A DNA stretch of 64,000 bases from Brevibacterium senegalense (lineage in GTDB: Bacteria; Actinomycetota; Actinomycetes; Actinomycetales; Brevibacteriaceae): assembly GCF_000285835.1 (NCBI RefSeq), contig NZ_HE978601.1, positions 255,827-319,826 of the forward strand. The letters run 5' to 3'. The notes below the pieces were generated by a model that saw only the letters and a program-made list of their open reading frames with translations, had not been told where the DNA came from and did not search any database. The translations under genes and the position numbers were made by a program. The number at the start of each line of letters is the position of its first letter. Within the stretch, counting starts at the first letter, position 1. Below, in pieces: positions 55,403 to 63,864 of the stretch.

Positions 55403-57519
55403 CGGACCATGGTAGCCCCGGCCTCCGCCCGCCGCACCAGCAGATCCGCGGGTCGCCAGTACGCCCCCAGCGTCTCCTCGAACTCGCGCATGCGGGCGAC
55501 GACCGTGTCCAGCCCCCGCTGCTGCGCCCAGAAGAGCGGGCCGCCGCGGTACGCCGGGAAGTTGTAGCCGGCGACCCACACGACGTCGACGTCCGAATCG
55601 CGCTGGGCGATCCCGTCCTCCAGCAGCTTCGCCGCCTCGTTCACGAGCGCCAGGACGCAGCGTTCGACGATCTCCTCGTCCGTCACCATCCGTCGCATCA
55701 CGCCTGACGCCTGCGCGCACTCCTCGATGATCTCCTGGACCGCGGGATCGTCGTAGCGGGTGCGGTCGCCCTCCTCGTAGCGGTAGAAACCGGCGCCGGT
55801 CTTCTGCCCGTAACGACCGGCCTCGTACAGCTTCGTGGGGATGTCCGACTGGGACGCCAGGAGGACCGGGTCCGCGGTCGCCCGGAACGTGCGCCGCCCG
55901 GCCTCGCTCACGTCGATCCCGGCCAGGTCGGACATGGCGAAGGGACCCATCGCGAAGCCGAAGGCCTCGAGGGCCTCATCGACCTGGCGGGGACTCGCAC
56001 CGCTCTCCAGCAGCTGCTCCGCCTCGCGGCGGTAGGGCGAGAGCATCCGGTTGCCGATGAAGCCCTCCCCCACCTGCGACAGCACCGGCTGCTTGTCGAT
56101 CCGCCGGGCCAGCGCCATCGCGGTCGCCAGCACGTCGTCCGCGGTCCGCTTCCCCTGGACGACCTCCAGCAGTCGCATGATGTTCGCGGGGCTGAAGAAG
56201 TGCAGGCCGATGACGTCCTGCGGGCGGGCGGTCGCATCCGCGATGAGGTCGACGTCCAGGCGAGAGGTGTTCGTCGCGAGGATCGCCCCCGGCTTCGCGA
56301 CGGCATCCAGCTGGCCGAACACGGTGCGCTTGACGTCCAGGTCCTCGAAGACCGCCTCGATGATGATGTCTGCGTGGGCGACGTCCGCCTGGTCCGTCGT
56401 CAGGGTGATGCACGCGCTGCGCCGGGCCGCCTGGTCCTGCGTGATCCGGCCGCGCTGCGCCTGCGAGGCGAGGGTCGCGTCGATCCGGCCCCGGGCGCGG
56501 GTGATCGCCTCGTCCGTCGTGTCGACGACGATCGTGGGGATGTCCGCGGCGGCCAGCGCCATCGCGATGCCCGCGCCCATCGTGCCGGAGCCGATCACCG
56601 CCGCCTGCTCGATCGTCCGCGGCTGCGTGTCCCGCGGCAGCGCGTCGATGCGGGACGCGGTGCGCTCTGCGAAGAAGAGGTGGCGCAGGGCCTTCGACTC
56701 CGGTCCCTCGACGAGTTCCGTGAAGAGCGCGCGCTCGTGGTCGAGGCCCTGAGCCAGCGGCAGCCGGGTCGCGGCCTCGACCGCGTCGATCGCCGCCAGC
56801 CGGGCGCGCGCATTGCGCCGATTGCGGCGGGCCGCGGCGCGGGCCACCGCGAAGTCGACGGCTGAGGCGTCCGGGACCGGCTGGTCGTCCAGCACCGTGA
56901 GTCCCGTTCCCGAGGCCGCCCGCACCTGGACGGCCCGGATCCCGGCTGCGACGGGGTCGCCCTCGAAGACGGCGTCGACGATCCCCGTCTCCGCGGCCTC
57001 GGCGGCGGAGAGGCGGGCGCCGCCCACGATCACGTCGAGGGCGGGGCCGGTCCCGATGAGGCGGGGCAGCCGCTGGGTGCCTCCCCCTCCGGGGATGAGG
57101 CCCAGGGTGGTCTCCGTGAGCCCCACCTCCGTGCCCTCCTGCGCGATGCGCACGTGCGCGCCCAGTGCCAGCTCCAGCCCACCGCCCAGGGCGAAGCCGT
57201 GGAGGGCCGCGACGACCGGGACGGGCAGGCGGACGAGGCGGTCGAGCACGTCGCGCAGGCGGGGCTCCGCCTGCGCGGCCGGGGTGTTGAACTGGCGGAC
57301 GTCCGCACCGCCGCAGAAGCCGCGCCCCTCGCCCACCAGCACGACGCCCGTGAGGTCCGCGGTGGACTCGAGCGCATCGAGCGCGGCGCTCAGGCCCGCG
57401 CGCACGCGGTCCGACAGACCGTTGACCGGCGGGTTCGACAGCGTGACGACGGCGATCCCGTCCTCGATCCGCCACGTGACGGCGGGGGTGTTCGTCGATG
57501 CGGTCGGGTCTGCGCTCAT
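55399..57519 (-). CDS. FadJ/FadB-like multifunctional enzyme (enoyl-CoA hydratase + 3-hydroxyacyl-CoA dehydrogenase)
   Basis: A 706-residue beta-oxidation enzyme. Residues about 15-190 are the crotonase domain (GRGFCGGADV oxyanion loop, ALGGGLELAL, and Glu in GLTETTLGLIPGGGGTQRLPR). About 300-480 is the NAD-binding dehydrogenase domain (GSGTMGAGIAMALA). Then come two C-terminal helical 3HCDH domains (GEGFIGNRMLSPYRREA; QKTGAGFYRYEEGDRTRYD). It would hydrate enoyl-CoA and oxidise the 3-hydroxyacyl-CoA. No thiolase gene is adjacent. Coupled to a purine permease. ATG at 57519 follows GAGAGGAA. Confidence 0.92.
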   Translation of the reverse strand: MSADPTASTNTPAVTWRIEDGIAVVTLSNPPVNGLSDRVRAGLSAALDALESTADLTGVVLVGEGRGFCGGADVRQFNTPAAQAEPRLRDVLDRLVRLPVPVVAALHGFALGGGLELALGAHVRIAQEGTEVGLTETTLGLIPGGGGTQRLPRLIGTGPALDVIVGGARLSAAEAAETGIVDAVFEGDPVAAGIRAVQVRAASGTGLTVLDDQPVPDASAVDFAVARAAARRNRRNARARLAAIDAVEAATRLPLAQGLDHERALFTELVEGPESKALRHLFFAERTASRIDALPRDTQPRTIEQAAVIGSGTMGAGIAMALAAADIPTIVVDTTDEAITRARGRIDATLASQAQRGRITQDQAARRSACITLTTDQADVAHADIIIEAVFEDLDVKRTVFGQLDAVAKPGAILATNTSRLDVDLIADATARPQDVIGLHFFSPANIMRLLEVVQGKRTADDVLATAMALARRIDKQPVLSQVGEGFIGNRMLSPYRREAEQLLESGASPRQVDEALEAFGFAMGPFAMSDLAGIDVSEAGRRTFRATADPVLLASQSDIPTKLYEAGRYGQKTGAGFYRYEEGDRTRYDDPAVQEIIEECAQASGVMRRMVTDEEIVERCVLALVNEAAKLLEDGIAQRDSDVDVVWVAGYNFPAYRGGPLFWAQQRGLDTVVARMREFEETLGAYWRPADLLVRRAEAGATMVR

Positions 57520-57560
57520 ACCGAGTTCCTCTCCTGCGTCCGCACGGACGGACGGCGGAC

Positions 57561-57576
57561 TGTGTCGCCGGACACA
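57561..57576. promoter_or_regulatory. Operator-like palindrome before the FadJ-like gene
   Basis: TGTGTC-GCCG-GACACA is a perfect 6-4-6 inverted repeat 42 bp before the start codon; flanking bases extend it to eight with one mismatch. Likely a repressor site, regulator unknown. Confidence 0.45.
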
Positions 57577-57632
57577 CTCATGCTGGCAGGAGGGCGGCGG
57601 GCGGCGTCGCGGTGTCCGCCTGGCGGGCGGAC

Positions 57633-58046
57633 TCAGTCGTCGTCATCGTCATCGTCATCGTCCCAGTCATCGTCGTCGTCGTCATCGTCCCAGTCATCGT
57701 CGTCGTCGCACTCCCATTCGCCGTCGTCCCACTCGCAGACGTCGCGACCGCCGCCGGCACCGCCGCCTCCGGATTCCGGTGCGGGCGCGGGCGCGGGCAG
57801 GGGGCGCTCGACCATGGAGGCGCGACTGCGACTGGTCGGGGTGGGGTGCGGGGAGGCGTCCTCGCCGGCGGACGTCTCGTCGGCCTCGGCGTCGACGGTG
57901 CCGGCGGGGGCCGGGTCCTCCGTCTGCTCGCCCACGGAGATGCCGGGGGACGTCGTCTCCTCGTGGGTGAGCGGCACCACGACGAAGATCGCGGCCGCGA
58001 TCAGGCCGGCCGCGCCGACCAGGACGGGAAGCTGCGTCTTCATCAT
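57633..58046 (-). CDS. Small membrane protein with Asp/Trp-only tail
   Basis: A protein of about 137 residues with an N-terminal signal/anchor helix (LPVLVGAAGLIAAAIFVVV), a Thr/Glu/Pro linker and a Gly-rich spacer. Its last 30 residues contain CEWDDGEWEC and then almost only Asp with regularly spaced Trp (DDDDDW, DDDDDDDDW). The two Cys could form a disulfide outside the cell. Such an acidic tail could bind Ca2+, Mg2+ or cationic compounds. It follows the response-regulator gene by 96 bp on the same strand. Start is uncertain (GTG 58055/58061 also possible). No family recognised. Confidence 0.65.
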   Translation of the reverse strand: MMKTQLPVLVGAAGLIAAAIFVVVPLTHEETTSPGISVGEQTEDPAPAGTVDAEADETSAGEDASPHPTPTSRSRASMVERPLPAPAPAPESGGGGAGGGRDVCEWDDGEWECDDDDDWDDDDDDDDWDDDDDDDDD

Positions 58047-58142
58047 GGAACTCACGATCACACCCGGAGGTGAGGCGGCGGTGAACCGGTGATGAGAGAC
58101 CTCTCATGCCCCACGCGGGGATCGGTGCGCACGCCGGACATG

Positions 58143-58832
58143 TCAGGCGGCCAGTCGGTAGCCGGCGCCGCGCACCGTGATGATCGAGTCGGCTCCCAGC
58201 TTCCTCCGCAGGTAGCCCACGTACACGTCGACGACGTTCGAGGCGCCGTCGTAGTCGTAGCCCCAGACGCGGGACAGGAGCTGCTCGCGACTGAGCACCT
58301 GGCCGGGGTGCTCGAAGAACATGAGGGCCATCGAGTACTCGCGGGCGCTCAGCTCGATGGTGCGGGTGCCCGTGTCCGTCTGCTGCTCGATCGAGCGCGT
58401 GCGGGAGTTGAGGGCGAGCGCACCCACCCGCAGCATGTCGGCTCCTCCTTCCGCGGACGCCGCCGGTGCCGCACCCGTCTCCCGCGCACGCAGGCGGATC
58501 CGCGCCAGCAGCTCCTCGAAGCGGAACGGCTTCGACAGGTAGTCGTCCGCTCCGCCCTCCAGCCCGTGCACGGTGTCCTCGACGGAGTCGCGCGCGGTCA
58601 CGATGATGACGGGGATCGTGGACCCCAGCTCGCGCAGGTTCCGCAGCACGGCGAATCCGTCCATCCGGGGCAGGCCCACGTCCAGGACCAGCAGGTCGAA
58701 TTCGCCGCTGCTCGCGTAGTCCAGTGCGGTGATCCCGTCGGCGAGGACCGTGGGCGTGTAACCGCTGGCGGTGAGACCGCGGGCGACGAAGCGGGAGATG
58801 CGGGGTTCGTCCTCTGCGACGAGGATCCTCAT
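58143..58832 (-). CDS. OmpR-family response regulator
   Basis: A 229-residue regulator with acidic pocket AEDEP, phospho-acceptor Asp51 and Lys in DDYLSKPF (about 101). A winged-helix domain ends with NVVDVYVGYLRRKLGADSIITVRGAGYRLAA. Its ATG overlaps the kinase stop codon (ATGA), with the kinase gene first, the reverse of the usual order. It probably controls the neighbouring amidase or the acidic membrane protein; target unknown. Confidence 0.93.
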   Translation of the reverse strand: MRILVAEDEPRISRFVARGLTASGYTPTVLADGITALDYASSGEFDLLVLDVGLPRMDGFAVLRNLRELGSTIPVIIVTARDSVEDTVHGLEGGADDYLSKPFRFEELLARIRLRARETGAAPAASAEGGADMLRVGALALNSRTRSIEQQTDTGTRTIELSAREYSMALMFFEHPGQVLSREQLLSRVWGYDYDGASNVVDVYVGYLRRKLGADSIITVRGAGYRLAA

Positions 58833-60532
58833 GATGTCCTCCGGGGCGGGGATGGGGGCTTGGGTGGATGCGGGAGCTGGGGCGGGCGCGGGAAGGACGG
58901 CGGTCCGGCGGTGGTGGTCGGTGTTCCGGTGGTGCTGGACGGGGGCCTGGCGGGGTCGGTCGGGGGCCTGGCGGCGCTGGACGGGGCCACTGCCGCACCC
59001 GGCGGGGGCATAGCGGGGACCGGCGGGACGGGACGGTAGGGCAGGGTAAGGACGAATTCGGAACCCACGCCCTCGCGCGAGTCGACGTGCGCACGACCAC
59101 CGTGCCCCTCCGCGATCGCGCGGACGATCGAGAGGCCCAGTCCACTGCCGGCGGAGGGATCCCCGGCGCCCAGGCGGACGAACCGGTCGAAGATCGCCTC
59201 CTGCTGGCCTGCGGGGATGCCGGTGCCGTCGTCCCGCACGGCGATGATGAGGCTGCGCGGCGATTCCTGCGGGCGGTCGGGTTCGAAGCGGCGGCCCACG
59301 ACCTCGATCCGCAGGCGGATCCGGGATCCGGGATCCGTGAACCGGATCGCGTTGGCGGCCAGCTGGACGATCGCCTGGATGAGTCGGGCGTCGTCGGCCA
59401 GTACGAAGCCGGTCGCGTGCGAGTCGAGGATCCACTCGCGGTCGCCCAGGTGTTCCATGCGGGAGAGCACGCGGGGTCCGAAGAGCTCGAGGTCGACAGG
59501 TGCCAGGCGGAGGAAGTCGGGCCGTCCGGCCTTCGCCAGCGTGGACAGGTCGCCCACCAGCTGGTCCATCCGCTCGATCTCCTCCAGCGAGATCTGGTGT
59601 CCCTCCTCCACGTCCGCGGGGTCCGTGCTGTCCGTGGTCTCCAGGGTGCCCCGGATGATGGTGAGCGGGGTGCGCAGTTCGTGGCTCACGTCGCTCATGA
59701 ACCGGCGCTGCTCTGCGAAGCCGTCGCTGATCCGGTCGAGCATCGTGTTGAAGGTGCGGGCCAGGGCAGCCACGTCGTCGTCGCCGTCCGGGACCGTCAC
59801 CCGCCGGTCCAGGTCGTCGGGCGAGATCGACCGGGTTGCGTCCCGCAGCTCCTCGAGCGGGCGCATGAGGCGGCCGCTCACCAGCTGCCCCGCGATCGCG
59901 GCAAGAAGGAGGACGCCCAGCGAGGTCGCCGCGTAGATCCCGGCGGACCGCCAGATCGACTCGCGCTGGGCCGCCACCCGGTTGACGGCCGCGAAGGTGC
60001 CCTGTCGGTCGTCGCCCGCGACGGTCACGGATGCGATCGCGGCCCGGTGGGGTGCGCCGTCGATCGTGATGTCCGTGTAGACGGTCCGGCCGGGGACGGA
60101 CCGGTCGTTGATCTGGGCGAGGACCTCCGGATCCGACAGGGAGAAGTTCACATCCTCCGGCTGGAACAGCGGCTGGCCGTCCAGCAGCGCGATGACCGAT
60201 TCGTACTCGCCCGGCACCACCGCGCCGGTCGCGGAGCGCAACAGGTCCTCGAGACCGCCCTCCTGCCTCTCCAGCGACAGCTGCGCCACGAGCTCCAGCT
60301 CGTCGATCTCCTGGCGCAGCTCTGTGTCGACCCGCGCCTCCAGCGCCGCGAACTGCGAGGTGTAGCTGACCGTGCCGGCGGCGGCCAGACCCAGCAGCAT
60401 GAACGCGAGCATCATCGCGAGCACACGGCCGCGCACCGTGCGCGCCCCGGGCACGCCTGCGGACGCGGACGCGGCATCAGGTGCGGTGGCAGCGCTCTGC
60501 CGCTCGTCCGTCCTTCCGCCCTCTGCGCCCAT
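58829..60532 (-). CDS. Sensor histidine kinase
   Basis: A 567-residue kinase: TM1 (about residues 33-55), extracytoplasmic domain (56-180), TM2 (about 183-205), HAMP (LMRPLEELRDATRSISPDDLDRRV), H-box FMSDVSHELRTPLTIIRG (His near 276). The ATPase part has LAANAIRFTD, VRDDGTGIPAG and GSGLGLSIVRAIAEGHGG. After residue 500 a Pro/Ser/Thr-rich tail of about 65 residues follows. The extracytoplasmic part contains many acidic residues, so a cationic signal is possible. ATG at 60532 comes seven bases after CACAGT. The amidase gene ends 61 bp upstream. Confidence 0.92.
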   Translation of the reverse strand: MGAEGGRTDERQSAATAPDAASASAGVPGARTVRGRVLAMMLAFMLLGLAAAGTVSYTSQFAALEARVDTELRQEIDELELVAQLSLERQEGGLEDLLRSATGAVVPGEYESVIALLDGQPLFQPEDVNFSLSDPEVLAQINDRSVPGRTVYTDITIDGAPHRAAIASVTVAGDDRQGTFAAVNRVAAQRESIWRSAGIYAATSLGVLLLAAIAGQLVSGRLMRPLEELRDATRSISPDDLDRRVTVPDGDDDVAALARTFNTMLDRISDGFAEQRRFMSDVSHELRTPLTIIRGTLETTDSTDPADVEEGHQISLEEIERMDQLVGDLSTLAKAGRPDFLRLAPVDLELFGPRVLSRMEHLGDREWILDSHATGFVLADDARLIQAIVQLAANAIRFTDPGSRIRLRIEVVGRRFEPDRPQESPRSLIIAVRDDGTGIPAGQQEAIFDRFVRLGAGDPSAGSGLGLSIVRAIAEGHGGRAHVDSREGVGSEFVLTLPYRPVPPVPAMPPPGAAVAPSSAARPPTDPARPPSSTTGTPTTTAGPPSFPRPPQLPHPPKPPSPPRRTS

Positions 60533-60593
60533 GCTCGCTACTGTGGCCGATCCGCCCCGGCTTGTCGATCCGGGGCGGATGGGCCGCAGCCGC

Positions 60594-62540
60594 TCACCTG
60601 TAGCGGATCTTCGCGCCCTGCTTCTTCGACCACGTGATGTAGCCGCCCTCGAAGTTCTGCCGCTTGAGGCCGCCGGAGGTGAACTCACCGCTGGTCGGGT
60701 AGCCCAGGCGGCCCTTCTCGTACTTCTGGGTTCCCCACGCGCGCTGGATCGCGCCCTTCGTCTCGTGCGCCCCGGACTTCTTCGACCAGTGGATCGACCC
60801 GCCCTGGAACTTCTGGAAGCAGCCGCCTCGGACGAGCGTGCACTTCTGCGCGGTGATCGGCAGCTTCATGCTGCTGTTCGCCCACCCCAGCTTCTTCCAC
60901 TTCGTCCCGATCGCGCCGCGCACTGTGTGCGCGCCGGTCGACTTCTTGTACACGATCGTGCCGCCCTCGAAGTTCTGGGCGAAGGAGCTCGACACACCCT
61001 TGAGCCGCATCACCTCACCGGTCGGATAGCCCAGCGTGCCGTTCTGCTGCTTCTGGGAGATCCAATGGCGCTGGATGCCGGAGCCCTTCGTCGTGAAGTG
61101 GGCACCGGTCGACTTCTTGTAGTGCACCGACCCGCGGACGAACTTCTGCGAGCAGCCGCCGCCCTTGAGCCCGCACTTCTGCTTCGTGATGGGCGCGCCC
61201 GTCTTCGCCTTGTTCTTCGCGTGGAACTTCCCGATCTGACCCGGGACAGGGATCGACGTGTCCTTGTCCTTGTCGTATCCGGCCTCCGCCTTCGTCCGGA
61301 CCTGCGAAAGCTGTCCGTAGAGCCCGTTGCCGGGACATTCGGTCGCCGAGGTGTCGCGGTGACCGAAGATCCGCGGCAGGCTCACCTTCCGCCCCTTCGC
61401 GTACTTCGCGGAGCCGCCTCCACCGCTGGTGAGCGTCACCTTCGACGTGGGGTCGTACTTCCACAGCGACGCCTGCCAGGCACCCACACGGCCCAGCGCG
61501 TTGACTGCGGCCTGGGGCGCCGGCCTGCTGTAGGTGCCCATGACGGACACGCCGAACGTGCCCGTGTTGAACCCGGAGGCGTGCGCTCCGACGACGGCCT
61601 TGTCGACTCCGCCGGCGCGTCCCTCGTAGACGGTGCCGTAGCGGTCGACGAGCATGTTGTAGCCCACGTCGCACCAGCCCAGCGCCTGCGTGTGGTAGTT
61701 GAGGATTCCCCGGAGGATGCCGGGCACCTGCTGCTTCGAGTAGTTCGTCGCGCCCGCCGTGTGGTGGACGACCATCGCCCTGTTCGTCGTCGTCATGTCC
61801 GGCTCGCACTGCTTGAGCCTCTCGTTCGCACCCCACTGCGCGCGCGTCGTGTACGTGAGACCGCGGTTCGTCGCCCTCGCGTCCGCGACCGCATCGACCG
61901 CTTCGCGCTGCGCGGTCGTGGCCGCGGAGGGAAACGGAACCGCGGACTGCGCCCCCGTGAGGTCCGCGTCCGCGTCGGTGACCGGGCTCTCGAGCGCCTG
62001 CACCTGGGCGGCGCCGGAGTCCACGCGGACCTCGACCTGCTCGTCGGTCGCGATGATGAGCGGCTCGGTGCCGGTGCGCGCACCCGCCGCCTCCGCGGTG
62101 CCCGGGTCCGGGCCGTCACCGGCGAGCACGTCGAGCTCGATCCAGTCGCCTGCCGCCTTGTTCTCATCGAGGACGCGGTACTCGACGGTCTCCGGAGCAT
62201 CGGATGCGCCCAGCTCCCAGCTGACGCCCACGACGGCCACAGTGTCGTCACTCGCGTCCACGTCCACCTGGGCGGTGGCACCGGACACGATCTCCTGCGT
62301 ACTCCCATCGACGGGCACCGGAGTCTGGTCGTCGGCCTCGGCGGGCTGCGCGGTCGACGGCGTGGGCATCGGCGCGTCCGCGTCTGCCTCGTCGGACACC
62401 GTCAATGACGGCTCGGTGGCCGTGGACTCGGTCGTTCCGGTAGCACCCAGCCCCGCTGAGGCCTGCGCGGGCAGGGACCCCACCACCAGGGTCAGCGCGG
62501 CTGTCGCAGCGATCGTCGGGACCAGCATCTGTCTGCGCAT
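60594..62540 (-). CDS. Secreted N-acetylmuramoyl-L-alanine amidase with LGFP repeats
   Basis: A 648-residue exported protein. Signal peptide MRRQMLVPTIAATAALTLVVGSLPAQASA (cut near 29); an acidic linker with a beta domain (to about 205); PGRP/Amidase_2 domain with zinc ligands in AMVVHHTAGA (about 257) and FGHRDTSATECPGN (about 388). Four LGFP-type modules follow (about 425-648), each with GxIxxSKKxGAH-like and LGYPTGE/SGE segments. It cleaves the MurNAc-L-Ala bond, and LGFP modules attach it to the mycoloyl or other envelope polymers in relatives. ATG follows GAAGGAG. Upstream of the kinase gene. Confidence 0.93.
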   Translation of the reverse strand: MRRQMLVPTIAATAALTLVVGSLPAQASAGLGATGTTESTATEPSLTVSDEADADAPMPTPSTAQPAEADDQTPVPVDGSTQEIVSGATAQVDVDASDDTVAVVGVSWELGASDAPETVEYRVLDENKAAGDWIELDVLAGDGPDPGTAEAAGARTGTEPLIIATDEQVEVRVDSGAAQVQALESPVTDADADLTGAQSAVPFPSAATTAQREAVDAVADARATNRGLTYTTRAQWGANERLKQCEPDMTTTNRAMVVHHTAGATNYSKQQVPGILRGILNYHTQALGWCDVGYNMLVDRYGTVYEGRAGGVDKAVVGAHASGFNTGTFGVSVMGTYSRPAPQAAVNALGRVGAWQASLWKYDPTSKVTLTSGGGGSAKYAKGRKVSLPRIFGHRDTSATECPGNGLYGQLSQVRTKAEAGYDKDKDTSIPVPGQIGKFHAKNKAKTGAPITKQKCGLKGGGCSQKFVRGSVHYKKSTGAHFTTKGSGIQRHWISQKQQNGTLGYPTGEVMRLKGVSSSFAQNFEGGTIVYKKSTGAHTVRGAIGTKWKKLGWANSSMKLPITAQKCTLVRGGCFQKFQGGSIHWSKKSGAHETKGAIQRAWGTQKYEKGRLGYPTSGEFTSGGLKRQNFEGGYITWSKKQGAKIRYR

Positions 62541-62752
62541 GGGCGCTCCTTCACGTCATGTGTCTTCCACCAGGCGTGCGCTGTCACCAGCGGACATGAG
62601 TGGAGCCCTGCAGTCGTCGATCCGGCGACCCTCAGCAGAGGCTCAAGGGATTCCGTACGTTTCCTGAAGGGTCGCCATCCGCATGATAGCGCGCCTGAGG
62701 ACGGTTCGCGCCACTCGATCAGGCCTCTGGCCCGCAGCCGGAGACCGACGAC

Positions 62753-62820
62753 GGGCTCCACCACGAAAGGCCCCTCACGCAGCATTTCTGCTGGTGAGGG
62801 GCCTTCTCGTGGTGGAGCCC
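62753..62820 (-). terminator. Extended hairpin downstream of, and overlapping, tRNA-Thr 3' end
   Basis: Read on the minus strand, the last eight bases of the tRNA (GGGCTCCA) and the next 25 nt pair with 62753-62785 over about 26 bp (one bulge), closed by an inner CAGCA/TGCTG stem. It should terminate tRNA transcription, but it also sequesters the acceptor end. Confidence 0.7.
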
Positions 62821-62889
62821 CCTGCCGGATTCGAACCGGCGACCCTCTGTTTACAAGACAGATGCTCTGGCCAACTGAGCTAAGGAGGC
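62813..62889 (-). tRNA. tRNA-Thr (anticodon UGU)
   Basis: A 77-nt cloverleaf on the minus strand: acceptor GCCTCCT pairs with AGGGGGC (one G-T). The D-arm is GCTCAGTTGGCCAGAGC, the anticodon loop CTTGTAA (TGT, codon ACA) in stem TCTGT/ACAGA, and the T-arm GCCGG-TTCGAAT-CCGGC. CCA is encoded. Confidence 0.95.
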
Positions 62890-62940
62890 ATACGGCGGCC
62901 CAGTCTAATCCACCCCGCGCACACACGCACACAGGACGGA

Positions 62941-62967
62941 TCCGGCGTGGGCGTCACCCACACCGGA
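62941..62967 (-). terminator. Terminator of the DsbA-like gene
   Basis: TCCGGCGTGGG and CCCACACCGGA form an 11-bp stem (one G-T on the RNA) with a 5-nt loop, 13 nt after the stop. Confidence 0.6.
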
Positions 62968-62979
62968 CCCTCCACGTGG

Positions 62980-63864
62980 TCAGCCCTGGCCGGACATCCG
63001 GATGAGGTCTGCGGCGAAGGCCTCGCGGTTCGACCAGTCGCCCTCGTACTCCTCGCCGTTGACCTTGACGTACGGGGTGCCCTGCAGCCCCTCGTCACCC
63101 AGCGCGTCCTGTGTGGTGCGCTCGACGTAGCGGTCGAAGCCCATGCCGGACATGCAGTCGCGGACCGTCGCGATCTCCTCGTCGTCGACGGTGACGGCGG
63201 CGTCCAGATCGACGCCCGCGCCCTCGGCGACGGCCATGAGCTCCTCGTCCGAGCGGCCCTCGCTGCCCTCCTCCGGCTGCTGCGCGAACAGGTCCGCGAA
63301 GAGGTCCGGGAGCACCGCGTGCTGGCCGGAGTCCGCGACGCAGGCGATCATGTTCGCCGTGCGGGTCGAGTACTCGTTGCCGCTGGAGTAGCGGTCCAGG
63401 ATCGCGACCGGCTCGTACTCGAGGACGATCGAGCCCTCTTCCGCGAGGCGCTTGAGCGTCTCCGCGTTCGTGTCCTCGAAGGCCTGGCAGCCGGGGCACT
63501 GGAAGTCCAGGTAGACCTTGACGACCGCCGCGCCGTCCTGGACTCCGGCCTCGGCGGGCGTGGGCAGCGCGGACACATCCGCGTTCTCGTCCTCGCCCTC
63601 CGGCAGCACGGCCTGCAGCCCCTCGCCCTCACCGGGACCGAACGCCACGGTGCCGGACACCATGCCCACCGGCGCGGGTGCGGGTCGCGACGACTGCCAC
63701 ACGAGCGTGCCGACGACGGCGATGACTGCGATCACCACGACCGCGATGCCGCCGTAGAGGATGGCCTTGGCCCTCTTCTCCTTCTGCGCCTGCGCGGCCG
63801 CGATCTGCCGCGCCTTCTCGCGTGCGTTCGCGCGGCGGTCATCAGCGGACGGGTTCTTCGCCAT
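62980..63864 (-). CDS. Membrane-anchored DsbA-like thioredoxin-fold protein
   Basis: A 294-residue thiol oxidoreductase. A basic, Ala/Arg/Lys-rich N-terminus (1-33), one membrane helix (about 34-57) and an extracytoplasmic thioredoxin fold with active site DFQCPGCQAFED (about 119-130) and the cis-Pro loop GLQGTPYVKVNG near 262. A helical insertion holds two further cysteines (MIACVAD and VRDCMSG), likely a second disulfide. In actinobacteria such proteins form disulfides in exported proteins, with VKOR; no vkor gene is in the window. ATG follows GAGGGG. Confidence 0.9.
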   Translation of the reverse strand: MAKNPSADDRRANAREKARQIAAAQAQKEKRAKAILYGGIAVVVIAVIAVVGTLVWQSSRPAPAPVGMVSGTVAFGPGEGEGLQAVLPEGEDENADVSALPTPAEAGVQDGAAVVKVYLDFQCPGCQAFEDTNAETLKRLAEEGSIVLEYEPVAILDRYSSGNEYSTRTANMIACVADSGQHAVLPDLFADLFAQQPEEGSEGRSDEELMAVAEGAGVDLDAAVTVDDEEIATVRDCMSGMGFDRYVERTTQDALGDEGLQGTPYVKVNGEEYEGDWSNREAFAADLIRMSGQG

